Source: Burkholderiales bacterium (GTDB lineage Bacteria > Pseudomonadota > Gammaproteobacteria > Burkholderiales > Burkholderiaceae_C). From it: DNA of 33,372 nucleotides. The notes beneath the pieces are model-generated. The model did not search any database. It was given only the letters and a program-made list of their open reading frames with translations, and was not told where the DNA came from. The translations under genes and the position numbers were made by a program. Shown here in pieces: positions 7,613-15,403 of this stretch. The stretch's first letter is position 1, and each line of letters begins with the position of its first letter. Location of the stretch: NCBI GenBank assembly GCA_016213265.1, contig JACRBA010000080.1, forward strand, positions 1-33,372, written 5' to 3'.

Positions 7613-8799
7613 GCGGCCGCCCGACGCCCGCCCCGCTGCTGCCCGGCGCCACCCTCGGCGTGATGGGCGGCGGCCAGCTGGGCCGCATGTTCGTGCACGC
7701 GGCGCAGGCCATGGGCTATGCCACGGCGGTGCTCGACCCGGACCCGGCCAGCCCGGCCGGCCGCGTGTCGCACCACCATGTGAAAGCGGCCAACACCGAC
7801 ACGGTGGCCCTGGCCGAGCTGGCCCGGGTGGCGGATGCCGTGACCACCGAGTTCGAGAACGTGCCGGCCCCTGCGCTGCGCGAGTTGGCTGGCCAGCGGC
7901 CGGTGGCGCCCGGCGCGGACGCCGTGGCGATCTGCCAGGACCGGGCGCTGGAGAAGGCGCATTTCACCCGGGCGGGCGTGCCCTGCGCACCCTACGCCGT
8001 GATCGACAGCCCCGAGGCCCTGGCCGCCGTGGACGCCGCGCTGCTGCCGGGCATCCTGAAGACCGCCACGCTCGGCTACGACGGCAAGGGCCAGGTCCGC
8101 GTGGCCGACCCCGCCGGGCTGGAGGCGGCCTGGCAGCGCCTGGGCCGCGCGCGCTGCGTGCTGGAGCAGCTGCTGCCGCTGCAGGTGGAGCTGTCGGTGA
8201 TCGTGGCGCGCGGGGCGGACGGCCAGGCCGTCACCTTCCCCGTGCAGCAGAACCTGCACGTCGACGGCATCCTGGCGGTCACCCAGGTGCCCGCGCCCGA
8301 CGTGCCGGCCGCGCTGGCCGAGCAGGCGCGCGAGTGCGCGCGTGTCATCGCCGGCTCCATGGGCTACGTGGGCGTGCTGTGCGTGGAGTTCTTCGTGGTG
8401 GGCGGGCCCGATGGCGCGCCGCGCCTGGTGGCCAACGAGATGGCGCCGCGCCCGCACAACTCGGGCCACTACACCATCGATGCCTGCGACCTGTCGCAGT
8501 TCGACCTGCAAGTGCGCTGCATGGCCGGCCTGCCGCTGGTGGAGCCGCGCCTGCATTCCGCGGCGGTGATGCTCAACCTGCTGGGCGACCTGTGGTTCGA
8601 ACCCGGCTACACGCAGCCCCGCACGCCTGCCTGGGGCGAGGTGCTCGCGCTGCCTGGCGCCCACCTGCACCTGTACGGCAAGACCGAGGCGCGACGCGGC
8701 CGCAAGATGGGCCACCTCACCTTCACCGGCGCCACGCCGCAGGACGCCCAGGCCATGGCCCGCCAGGCGGCCGCCTGCCTGGGCCTGCCCGGCTTCTGA
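7609..8799 (+). CDS. purK: N5-carboxyaminoimidazole ribonucleotide synthase
   Basis: PurK is an ATP-grasp enzyme that makes N5-CAIR from AIR, bicarbonate and ATP, feeding PurE directly. The protein has 396 residues, slightly long for the family. The N-terminal domain has the hallmark [12 protein letters not shown]; the ATP-grasp core shows [30 protein letters not shown] and [18 protein letters not shown]. The start is GTG at 7609, inside the purE stop (GTGA overlap), with GGAG 5 nt upstream within purE. The sua5 gene begins 4 nt after its stop, so purE, purK and sua5 form one operon. Confidence 0.97.
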   Translation: MSGRPTPAPLLPGATLGVMGGGQLGRMFVHAAQAMGYATAVLDPDPASPAGRVSHHHVKAANTDTVALAELARVADAVTTEFENVPAPALRELAGQRPVAPGADAVAICQDRALEKAHFTRAGVPCAPYAVIDSPEALAAVDAALLPGILKTATLGYDGKGQVRVADPAGLEAAWQRLGRARCVLEQLLPLQVELSVIVARGADGQAVTFPVQQNLHVDGILAVTQVPAPDVPAALAEQARECARVIAGSMGYVGVLCVEFFVVGGPDGAPRLVANEMAPRPHNSGHYTIDACDLSQFDLQVRCMAGLPLVEPRLHSAAVMLNLLGDLWFEPGYTQPRTPAWGEVLALPGAHLHLYGKTEARRGRKMGHLTFTGATPQDAQAMARQAAACLGLPGF

Positions 8800-8803
8800 C
8801 GCG

Positions 8804-9802
8804 ATGCCGCTGCTCGACGGCCACGACGACGCCGCGCGGCAGCGGGCGGCCGCCCACCTGGCGGCCGGCGAGCTGGTGGCCTTTCCCACCGAGACCGTCT
8901 ACGGCCTGGGCGCCCGGGCGGACGACGACGCTGCGGTGGCGAAGATCTTCGCCGCCAAGGGCCGGCCGGCCGACCACCCGCTCATCGTGCACGTGCCCGA
9001 CGTGGCCGCCGCGCGGCATTTCGCCGCCCGCTGGCCGGAGCGCGCCCAGCGCCTGGCCGAGGACTTCTGGCCCGGGCCGCTGACGGTCATCGTGCCCCGT
9101 GCGCCGGGCCGGGCCGATGCCGCGGCCGGGGGCCAGGACTCCATCGGCCTGCGCTGCCCGGCGCACCCCGTGGCGCATGCACTGCTGCAGCAGGCCGCTG
9201 CGCTGGGGGTGCCGGGGGTGGCCGGGCCGAGCGCCAACCGCTTCGGCCGCGTCAGCCCGACGACGGCGGCGCATGTGCAGGGCGAGTTCCCGCCCGAGCT
9301 GTGGGTGTTGGACGGGGGCGCCTGCCCGGTGGGCATCGAGTCGGCCATCGTCGACTGCACGCGCGACCGGGCCGTGCTGCTGCGTCCCGGCACCCTCACG
9401 CGCGAGCGCATCGAGGCCGCGCTGGGCGGTGAGCCGCTGGCCGCACGCGACCGCGATGCGCCGCGGGCGGCCGGCACGCTCGAGGCCCACTACGCGCCGC
9501 GCGCGAAGGTGCGGCTGATGGATGCGGGCGCCCTGCGGGCGGCCTTGTCCGTGCTCGGCCCGGTGGCCACAGGGGGCAGGGCACCGGTGGCGGTATATTC
9601 CCGCACACTGGGTGCGCTGCCTGCGGACATTCCTGCCCGCCAGATGCCGCCCGATGCCGAGTCCGCGGCCCGCGCCCTGTTCGGCACGCTGCGGGAGCTC
9701 GACGCCTGCGGCACGCCGCTGATCTGGATCGAAACCCCTCCCCCCGACACCGCCTGGGATGGCGTGCGGGACCGCCTTCAACGCGCCGCGGCTGCCGCCT
9801 GA
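8804..9802 (+). CDS. L-threonylcarbamoyladenylate synthase, Sua5 type
   Basis: This enzyme makes threonylcarbamoyl-AMP from threonine, bicarbonate and ATP, the first step of the universal t6A37 modification of ANN-decoding tRNAs. The 332-residue protein is the long Sua5 form. The YrdC domain (about 10-205) carries FPTETVYGLGA, the KGRPADHPLIVHV motif and GPSANRFGRVSPT. A linker leads to a C-terminal Sua5 domain from about residue 225 (VAVYSRTL onwards). It is the last gene of the purE-purK operon. The next t6A gene, tsaB, lies 3 kb downstream; tsaD and tsaE are not in the window. It could be named tsaC or sua5. Confidence 0.93.
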   Translation: MPLLDGHDDAARQRAAAHLAAGELVAFPTETVYGLGARADDDAAVAKIFAAKGRPADHPLIVHVPDVAAARHFAARWPERAQRLAEDFWPGPLTVIVPRAPGRADAAAGGQDSIGLRCPAHPVAHALLQQAAALGVPGVAGPSANRFGRVSPTTAAHVQGEFPPELWVLDGGACPVGIESAIVDCTRDRAVLLRPGTLTRERIEAALGGEPLAARDRDAPRAAGTLEAHYAPRAKVRLMDAGALRAALSVLGPVATGGRAPVAVYSRTLGALPADIPARQMPPDAESAARALFGTLRELDACGTPLIWIETPPPDTAWDGVRDRLQRAAAAA

Positions 9803-9842
9803 TGTCCCGCCCGGGCGCGCCCATCGCCACCGTTCCCCCACC

Positions 9843-10820
9843 ATGAGCCTTCTTCGCCACGCCTTCCCCCTGTTCTTCCGGCCGGCCCGTCTGGCCGTGG
9901 CCGCTGCCATGGGCCTGGGCCTGCTCGCCGGGTGCGGCGGGGGGACCAGCCAGGTCAACGAGTTCGTGCCCGAGCGGCTGCTGGTCTTTGGCGACGAGTT
10001 GAGTGTCATCACTCCGGATGGCCACAAGTACACGACGAACACGGTGGACGACAACGGCCTCTACCAGTGCAATGGCGGGCTCATCTGGGTGCAGTACCTG
10101 GCGGCGCAGTACGGGCTGACTTTTGCGGAGTGCAACCCCGACGCTATCGGCAACCCGCAGGCGAAGATGCTGGCCGCCGTGGGCGCGAACACGGACGGCC
10201 TGGCCGATCAGGTGCGCCAGTTCGCCACCGGAGACAGCGTCCGCCCGACCGATCTGGCGACCGTGCTGGTGGGCATGAACGACGTGCTGGAGGCGTATGA
10301 AACCTTCCCGACGGAGAGCGAGGAGGTGCTCGTGGCGCGGGTGCGGGCCGCCGGCGCGCGCGTGGCCACGCAGGTCAACGACCTCACGTCGGCAGGGGCC
10401 CGCGTGCTGATCAGCACTATTCCCGACATGGGTCTGACGCCGTTCGCCCAAACCGAAGACGCGGAATTCGGCGACGCGCGATCCCGCCTGCTCAGCCTGC
10501 TGAGCCGGGAGTTCAACACGGCCCTGAGCCTGTCGCTCATCAACGACGGCAGCAAGATCGGCTTGCTGCTCCTCGATGACACGCTGGCCTCCATGGTCCG
10601 CGTGCCGGGGGCGTATGGGCTGAGGGATGTGAAGACGCCGGTGTGCCTGGAGTCGGCCCCTTTGCCAGACTGCACCAACCAGACCTTGATCGACGGCAAC
10701 GGCGACTACACGCCCAACGGCTCGAACCATCTCTGGGCCGATGCATACCGGCCGACCACGGCGATGCACGCCACGCTGGGCGCCCAGGCCGTGCGCCGCG
10801 CCACCAGCAACCCGTTCTGA
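9843..10820 (+). CDS. SGNH/GDSL-like lipoprotein with altered catalytic residues
   Basis: A 325-residue predicted lipoprotein: a hydrophobic signal ends in the lipobox LLAGC with the lipidated cysteine at C31. The mature protein follows the SGNH/GDSL esterase pattern seen in secreted lipolytic enzymes, with block I VFGDELS (48-54), block III GMND (144-147) and block V HLWADAYRPT (296-305). The normal nucleophile serine of GDSL is E52 here, and the usual histidine of the D-x-x-H pair is R303; only G50, D51, N146 and D300 remain. It may therefore be an inactive, substrate-binding relative, or it may use other residues such as S54. The start at 9843 was chosen to begin the signal peptide; the in-frame extension from 9759 lies inside sua5. 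It sits 40 nt after sua5 and is probably a separate function. Confidence 0.8.
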   Translation: MSLLRHAFPLFFRPARLAVAAAMGLGLLAGCGGGTSQVNEFVPERLLVFGDELSVITPDGHKYTTNTVDDNGLYQCNGGLIWVQYLAAQYGLTFAECNPDAIGNPQAKMLAAVGANTDGLADQVRQFATGDSVRPTDLATVLVGMNDVLEAYETFPTESEEVLVARVRAAGARVATQVNDLTSAGARVLISTIPDMGLTPFAQTEDAEFGDARSRLLSLLSREFNTALSLSLINDGSKIGLLLLDDTLASMVRVPGAYGLRDVKTPVCLESAPLPDCTNQTLIDGNGDYTPNGSNHLWADAYRPTTAMHATLGAQAVRRATSNPF

Positions 10821-10821
10821 C

Positions 10822-10839
10822 GCGGGCTGGTCAGCCCGC
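10822..10839. terminator. Bidirectional hairpin at convergent stop codons
   Basis: The perfect 7-bp stem GCGGGCT/AGCCCGC (10822-10828 and 10833-10839) with loop GGTC lies just after the lipoprotein stop. It contains the stop codon of the opposite SemiSWEET gene. There is no T-run. It is likely shared by both transcripts. Confidence 0.5.
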
Positions 10840-11109
10840 CGATCGGCCCCTGGCCCGCAGCTTCACCGCCAGGATGCTGGCGGCCAGCGGCAGGGTGACG
10901 GAGTTGGCCGCGATCATGGCCCAGTCGCCGAGGTACAGGCCGTAGCCGAGCCAGCAGGCCACGCCCGCGGTGAACAGGCTGTAGGTGAGGGCGGAGATGC
11001 CGCGCACGTCGCGCGTGCGCAGCGTGAGCCAGGCCTGGGGCACGAAGGCCACGGTGGTCAGCGTGGCCGCGGCATAGCCCAGCAGCGGCAACAAGGTGTC
11101 GGACGTCAT
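10831..11109 (-). CDS. SemiSWEET-type sugar transporter
   Basis: A 92-residue membrane protein with three transmembrane helices (about 7-28, 40-60 and 65-85), the size and fold of bacterial SemiSWEETs, which form dimers that carry sugars down their gradient across the inner membrane. The PQ-loop motif is clear as AFVPQAW (P24-Q25) in helix 1, and the conserved asparagine of helix 3 is N69 in AANSVTLP. The substrate cannot be told from sequence. Its ATG overlaps the dacB stop as ATGA, so translation depends on dacB, which also explains the lack of a strong ribosome binding site. A hairpin overlaps its stop codon. Confidence 0.88.
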   Translation of the reverse strand: MTSDTLLPLLGYAAATLTTVAFVPQAWLTLRTRDVRGISALTYSLFTAGVACWLGYGLYLGDWAMIAANSVTLPLAASILAVKLRARGRSAG

Positions 11110-12755
11110 GGTGCAGCGGGTCGAGGCAGGCGGCGTGCGCAGCACGCCGTGATGGCGGGCGCGGGCGCGCCGGCGCTGCCGGCCCAGCGCACCACCGCAT
11201 CCAGCGCCGGTCGGGCCGTGCCGGCCTGGGGATGGTTGATCAGGGCCACCACGATGTAGCGGCGGCCGTCGTCGGCCAGCACGTAGCCGGCCACGCCCGC
11301 CACATCGCGCAGCGACCCGGTCTTGAGATGCGCGCGGCCAGGCGCGGCCGCGAAACGGCGCAGTGTGCCGTCGGTGCCGCTCACGGGCAGCGAGGCCAGC
11401 ATTTCGGGCATCACCCCACTGGCCCACGCATGCTGCAGCAGGCGCGCCAGCGCCGCGGCGCTCACCCGCGCGTCGCGGGACAGGCCCGACCCGTTGTCGG
11501 GCACCACCTGGGCCGCCACGTCGTCGCCCAGGCGCTCGGTGAGCCAGCTGAGGAGGGCGCCGCGCGCGGCGGCCTGCGTCACGGGCGGCGGGCGCACATA
11601 CACCGGCGGCGCGGCCGGGCCAGGCCCCGAAGCAGCACCGGACGACATGCCCGGCGCTCCCGGGGCGGCCCCGGGCACCGCCGACGCGGCCGCCTCGGGC
11701 GCAGCCAGGCTCAGGAAGAGCTGCTCGGCCATCACGTTGTTGCTGAACTTGTTGATGTCGCGCACCACCTCGGCCAGCGGCGGCGACGGCCATTCGAAGA
11801 GCAGGCGGGCACCGGGCGGCACGCTGCCGTCACGCACCGCGCCGCCGACGCGGCCGCCCAGGTCGCGCCACAGCCGGGCCACCAGCCGCGCGCCATAACC
11901 CGCCGCGTCCGGCACGGCGATGCGCCAGGTGCGCGGGCCGCAGGCGGCCGGCAGGCGGCCGGCGAAGCGCAGCGCGCCGGGCGGTTCGGCGGCCGGCTGC
12001 AGGGCGCCACGCCAGTCGCCGCAGTCGCCCAGTGCCAGCGGCACCGTGTCCTCGTCGGGCATGCCGGCCAGGGCGGGGTCGGCCACCACGCGGGCGTGCA
12101 GCGAGGCGGGCTCGGGCAGGAACCGGTACTCCACCACTTTCTGGTTGATGAGCAGGGCGTCCGGCTGCACGTTCTGCGGGCGCAGCGGCTCGTTGTCGAA
12201 CTCGCCCGGGTGGCGGCCGGGCACAGCGAAGAAACCGTGGTCCAGCACGAGGTCGCCGCGGATCTCGCGCACACCCTCCTGTTGCAGCCGGCGCAGCAGC
12301 AGCCACACACGTTCCAGCACCAGCTTCGGGTCGCCCCGGCCTTCGATGTGGACCGAGCCGTCCAGCACCCCGTCCTTCAGCGGCCCGGTGGCCCACACCG
12401 GCGTGGACCAGGACCACGCCGGCCCCAGGCGGTCCAGCGCCGCGTACGTGGTCAGCAGCTTGAACAGCGACGCCGGGTTCATGGGCTGGGCCGGTTGCCA
12501 GGCCAGGCGTTCACCTCCGCCCACCTCTTGCACCACGACGGCGAGCGCACTGGCGGGCACTTTGGCCGCCTGCAGCGCGCCCAGCACCTCCGCCGGCAGG
12601 ACGGCAGCGCCGGCCTCGCGCGTGGGGGCCTCAGGGGGCGCGGCATGGGCCGGCGCCACGCCGAGCACCGCGGCCAGACCCAGCGCCACCGCACCGGCCC
12701 AGCGCGAGGCAGGTTGGTGCGCAGGCAGGGGCGTGGACAGGCGAGTGCAAGGCAT
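11106..12755 (-). CDS. dacB: D-alanyl-D-alanine carboxypeptidase/endopeptidase (PBP4, family S13)
   Basis: PBP4 trims or opens peptidoglycan cross-links in the periplasm. The 549-residue protein starts with a signal peptide (cleavage near AHA at 36-38). All three penicillin-binding motifs are present: SLFK with S96 and K99, SNN at 338-340 (KFSNNVMAEQ) and KTG at 478-480. The large inserted domain typical of S13 lies between the first two motifs. After SNN there is an extra disordered run of about 40 residues (351-391) rich in Ala, Pro and Gly, not expected in the family core. The tsaB gene is divergent only 32 bp away. The ATGA overlap with the SemiSWEET gene makes a coupled pair. Confidence 0.93.
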   Translation of the reverse strand: MPCTRLSTPLPAHQPASRWAGAVALGLAAVLGVAPAHAAPPEAPTREAGAAVLPAEVLGALQAAKVPASALAVVVQEVGGGERLAWQPAQPMNPASLFKLLTTYAALDRLGPAWSWSTPVWATGPLKDGVLDGSVHIEGRGDPKLVLERVWLLLRRLQQEGVREIRGDLVLDHGFFAVPGRHPGEFDNEPLRPQNVQPDALLINQKVVEYRFLPEPASLHARVVADPALAGMPDEDTVPLALGDCGDWRGALQPAAEPPGALRFAGRLPAACGPRTWRIAVPDAAGYGARLVARLWRDLGGRVGGAVRDGSVPPGARLLFEWPSPPLAEVVRDINKFSNNVMAEQLFLSLAAPEAAASAVPGAAPGAPGMSSGAASGPGPAAPPVYVRPPPVTQAAARGALLSWLTERLGDDVAAQVVPDNGSGLSRDARVSAAALARLLQHAWASGVMPEMLASLPVSGTDGTLRRFAAAPGRAHLKTGSLRDVAGVAGYVLADDGRRYIVVALINHPQAGTARPALDAVVRWAGSAGAPAPAITACCARRLPRPAAP

Positions 12756-12774
12756 GGCGGCATGTTCGCACGGC

Positions 12775-12780
12775 TACACT
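12775..12780 (+). promoter_or_regulatory. -10-like element 7 nt before tsaB
   Basis: TACACT ends 7 nt before the tsaB ATG. A polymerase using it would start at or next to the A of the ATG. There is no Shine-Dalgarno sequence in the gap, so a leaderless mRNA is likely. No good -35 is seen. Confidence 0.5.
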
Positions 12781-12787
12781 TCCCGCA

Positions 12788-13543
12788 ATGAAGCTGCTCG
12801 CCCTGGACACCGCCACCGAAGCGATGGCGGTCGGCCTGGCCGACGGCAGTGCGCGGCGCACCGTCAACGCCGAAGGCGGGCCGCACACCTCCGACCGCCT
12901 CATCCCCGTGGCATTGGAATTGCTGGCCGAGCGCGGGCTGGCACCGGCCGACCTGGATGCCATCGCCTTCGGCCAGGGGCCTGGGGCGTTCACCGGCCTG
13001 CGCACCGCCGTGTCGGTGGCCCAGGGCCTGGCCTTCGGCATCGGCTGCCCGGTGGTGCCGGTGGACAGCCTGCTCATCGTGGCGGAGGACGCCCGCGCGC
13101 AAGCGCTCGGCGCCGAACCCTCCGACGCGACGGTGCCGCCCACGTTCGACACCTGGGTGGCCATGGATGCCCGCATGGACGAGGCCTACGTGGCCCATTA
13201 CCGGCACGATGGCCGCGCCTGGGCGGTGCGCCGCGAGCCGGCCCTGGTGGACCTGCCCACGCTGGCGGCCTGGTGGCAACTGACCCCGCCCGCGCAGGTG
13301 GCTGGCAGCGCCGTCGACGCCTTTGCCGATCGGCTGCCCTTCGGCGCCGCCCGGCGCTGGGCGCAGCCGGCCGACCGCGCCGGTGCGCTGCTGCGTCTGG
13401 CCGTGGCTGCCGCAGCCGCCGGGCGTCGCCATCCCGCGCGTGATGCGCTGCCGGTCTACCTGCGCGACAAGGTGGCACTGACGACCGCCGAGCGGGAAGC
13501 CATGCGTGCCGCAGGTGCGGCGGCGGCGGGGAGCCACCGGTGA
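12788..13543 (+). CDS. tsaB: tRNA t6A biosynthesis protein TsaB
   Basis: TsaB is the dimerising scaffold that binds TsaD and TsaE to transfer threonylcarbamoyl onto A37 of tRNA. The 251-residue protein begins with the family strand MKLLALDTATEAM and has the GQGPGAFTGLRTAVSVAQGLAF segment (about 60-81). It belongs to the ASKHA fold but lacks TsaD metal ligands, as TsaB does. The start is fixed by this N terminus. The stop overlaps the GTG start of rimI as GTGA, and rimI overlaps udg, so three genes form a tight operon typical of Burkholderiales. The Sua5-type enzyme that supplies its pathway is upstream at 8.8 kb. Confidence 0.95.
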   Translation: MKLLALDTATEAMAVGLADGSARRTVNAEGGPHTSDRLIPVALELLAERGLAPADLDAIAFGQGPGAFTGLRTAVSVAQGLAFGIGCPVVPVDSLLIVAEDARAQALGAEPSDATVPPTFDTWVAMDARMDEAYVAHYRHDGRAWAVRREPALVDLPTLAAWWQLTPPAQVAGSAVDAFADRLPFGAARRWAQPADRAGALLRLAVAAAAAGRRHPARDALPVYLRDKVALTTAEREAMRAAGAAAAGSHR

Positions 13544-14025
13544 GCCGCCCCGTCGGCCCGCGCTTCCGCCCGATGCAGGTGAGCGACCTGGAGCGGGTGA
13601 TGGCGGTCGAACTGCAGGCCTATCCCTTTCCGTGGACGCGCGGCCACTTCGTCGATTCGCTGGCGGCGGGGTACCGTGCCCAACTGCGCGTGGACGCCGA
13701 CGATGGGCTGATCGGCTACAGCGTGGCGATGGCGGGCGTGGACGAGATGCACCTGCTCAACCTCACCGTCACGCCAGCCCGCCAGGGGCAGGGCCATGCG
13801 CAGGCGCTGCTGGCCGAGCTGGGCCAGGCGGCCCGTGCCGCGAAGGCCGCCACCGTGTGGCTCGAGGTGCGCGAGAGCAATGCACGCGCGCGGGCGCTGT
13901 ACGAGCGCTGGGGTTTCGAGTCGGTGGGCCGGCGCAAGGGCTACTACCCCGCGAACGCCGGCCGGCGCGAGGACGCGCTGGTGATGCGCTGGACGCTGGG
14001 CGGCAGCGAGGAGCCCGCGCCATGA
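13540..14025 (+). CDS. rimI: Ribosomal protein bS18 N-alpha-acetyltransferase
   Basis: RimI acetylates the N terminus of ribosomal protein S18 using acetyl-CoA. The protein has 161 residues and a complete GNAT fold: an N-terminal MQVSDLERVMAVE helix, the substrate-side AYPFPWTRGHF, the core strand MHLLNLTVTPARQGQGHAQALL with the acetyl-CoA loop Q-x2-GHA, and the C-terminal ARALYERWGFESVGRRKGYY typical of RimI. Translation starts at GTG inside the tsaB stop codon, and its own stop overlaps the udg ATG. The fixed link of tsaB with rimI in proteobacteria supports the name over a generic GNAT. Confidence 0.93.
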   Translation: MSRPVGPRFRPMQVSDLERVMAVELQAYPFPWTRGHFVDSLAAGYRAQLRVDADDGLIGYSVAMAGVDEMHLLNLTVTPARQGQGHAQALLAELGQAARAAKAATVWLEVRESNARARALYERWGFESVGRRKGYYPANAGRREDALVMRWTLGGSEEPAP

Positions 14026-14813
14026 GCTGGACAGACCGCCAGCGCGCCATGCTGCGCGTGATGGGCGTGCCGCTGTGGCAGCCCTCGGCGCGCACGGCGG
14101 TGCCGGCATCCGAGCCGCTCGGGCCTGCGCCGGTGCTGCAGGAGGTGCCGCAGCAGGCGCCGCCGCCGGCCCCCACGCCGGCTGCGCGGCCGGCTCCTGC
14201 GGCCCCGTCATCCGCCTCGGCGGCGCCCCTGGTGGACGCGGCGGTGGCCGGCCTCGGCTGGGACGCCCTGCGTGCCGCCGTGGCCGCCTGCGAGGCCTGC
14301 TCACTGGCGGGCACCCGCACGCAGACGGTGTTCGGCGTGGGTCACCCCCAGGCCCACTGGATGATCGTCGGCGAGGCGCCCGGTGAGCAGGAGGACCGCC
14401 AGGGCGAGCCCTTCGTGGGCGCCGCGGGCCAGCTGCTGGACGCCATGCTGCACGCGGTGGGCCTCACGCGTGGCGAGGCGCCGCCCGAGCGGCAGGTGTA
14501 CATCGCCAACACCCTGAAGTGCCGGCCGCCGCGCAACCGCAACCCGGAAGCGGAGGAACTCGCGCGCTGCGAGCCCTTCCTGCAGCGGCAGATTGCGCTC
14601 GTGCAGCCGCGCATCCTGCTGGCCATGGGTCGCTTCGCGGTGCAGGCGCTGCTGCGTTCCGACGAGCCCATCGGCCGGCTGCGCGGCCGGGTGCACCGGT
14701 ACCAGGGCGTGCCGTTGGTCGTCACCTACCACCCCGCGTACCTGTTGCGCCAGCCGCAGGACAAGGCCAAGGCCTGGGAAGACCTCTGTCTCGCGGCCAG
14801 CCTGCTGGAGTGA
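14022..14813 (+). CDS. Family 4 uracil-DNA glycosylase with 4Fe-4S cluster
   Basis: This enzyme removes uracil from DNA to begin base-excision repair of deaminated cytosine. The 263-residue protein has four cysteines placed for the 4Fe-4S cluster of family 4: C90-x2-C93, C167 and C183. Motif A is GEAPGEQED (118-125 region), followed by GEPFVGAAGQLLD; the other catalytic loop is HPAYLLRQP (237-245). Residues 20-75 form a Pro/Ala-rich flexible stretch before the catalytic domain, which many Burkholderiales homologues share. The ATG at 14022 overlaps the rimI stop (ATGA); a longer in-frame reading from 13506 is a shadow of tsaB and rimI. Confidence 0.94.
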   Translation: MSWTDRQRAMLRVMGVPLWQPSARTAVPASEPLGPAPVLQEVPQQAPPPAPTPAARPAPAAPSSASAAPLVDAAVAGLGWDALRAAVAACEACSLAGTRTQTVFGVGHPQAHWMIVGEAPGEQEDRQGEPFVGAAGQLLDAMLHAVGLTRGEAPPERQVYIANTLKCRPPRNRNPEAEELARCEPFLQRQIALVQPRILLAMGRFAVQALLRSDEPIGRLRGRVHRYQGVPLVVTYHPAYLLRQPQDKAKAWEDLCLAASLLE

Positions 14814-14827
14814 TCCGCTGCGGCCGA

Positions 14828-14845
14828 GCGCCGGCACGCCGGCGC
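14828..14845. terminator. Hairpin between convergent udg and GNAT genes
   Basis: The perfect stem GCGCCGG/CCGGCGC (14828-14834 and 14839-14845, loop CACG) lies within the 41 nt separating the two stop codons. It has no T-run. Its position suggests it ends both transcripts. Confidence 0.45.
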
Positions 14846-14854
14846 CGGGTGCGC

Positions 14855-15346
14855 CTACAACTCTGCCTTGAGGTAGTGCGCCCCGGGGATGGGGTTGTAG
14901 TAGTACGGCGGCACTTCCTCGAAGCCGAGCGTGGCGTAAAGCTCGCGCGCGGCCTCCATGTCGTCCAGCGTGTCCAGCAGCATGACCGAATAGCCCAGCT
15001 GCACCGCGGTGTCCATCAGCGCCTGGGCGATCTGCCGGCCCAGGCCGAAGCGGCGGAACGCACGCCGCACGTACAGCCGCTTCATCTCGCAGGCGTTGGC
15101 GTAGTCGGAGTCGGCCAGCGGCCGCACCGCGCCGCAGCCGGCCAGCTCGCCGTCCACCCAGGCCAGCAGCAGCGTGCCGCCGGGCGGGGCGTAGTCGCCG
15201 GGCAGGGCCGCCAGCTCCTGCTCGAAGCCCTGGAAGCACAGGTCGATGCCCAGGGCGTCGGCATACTCGCGGAAGATCTGCCGGGCAGCGTCCAGCGCCT
15301 CGGGCGTGTCGGCCGGCAGCAGGCGTATCTCGGGGGGAAGGCCCAT
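14855..15346 (-). CDS. GNAT family N-acetyltransferase
   Basis: A 163-residue acetyltransferase with a single GNAT domain. The acetyl-CoA binding motif is RLYVRRAFRRFGLGRQIAQAL (R-x2-FGLG at about 98-103), preceded by the strand LLLAWVDGELAGCGAVRPL and followed by LLDTLDDMEAARELYATLGFEEVPPYYYNP. This type (family PF00583, often 155-170 residues) is common in proteobacteria; the acceptor is not known. The start at 15346 (MGLPPEI) was preferred to an in-frame ATG 48 nt upstream because homologues begin close to the first strand. A -10-like TAGACT lies on the minus strand at 15384-15389, just beyond the cytochrome b gene, so it may have its own promoter. Confidence 0.88.
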   Translation of the reverse strand: MGLPPEIRLLPADTPEALDAARQIFREYADALGIDLCFQGFEQELAALPGDYAPPGGTLLLAWVDGELAGCGAVRPLADSDYANACEMKRLYVRRAFRRFGLGRQIAQALMDTAVQLGYSVMLLDTLDDMEAARELYATLGFEEVPPYYYNPIPGAHYLKAEL

Positions 15347-15403
15347 GGTGGGGGCAGGGCGCGCGCGTGGTGGCGGGGTCGACAGTCTAGCCAAACCGCG
15401 CGC

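Noticed and set aside
9594..9599. TATATT inside the sua5 gene as a promoter for the GDSL-like lipoprotein
   Set aside because: It is about 240 nt upstream inside coding sequence with no -35; chance cannot be excluded.
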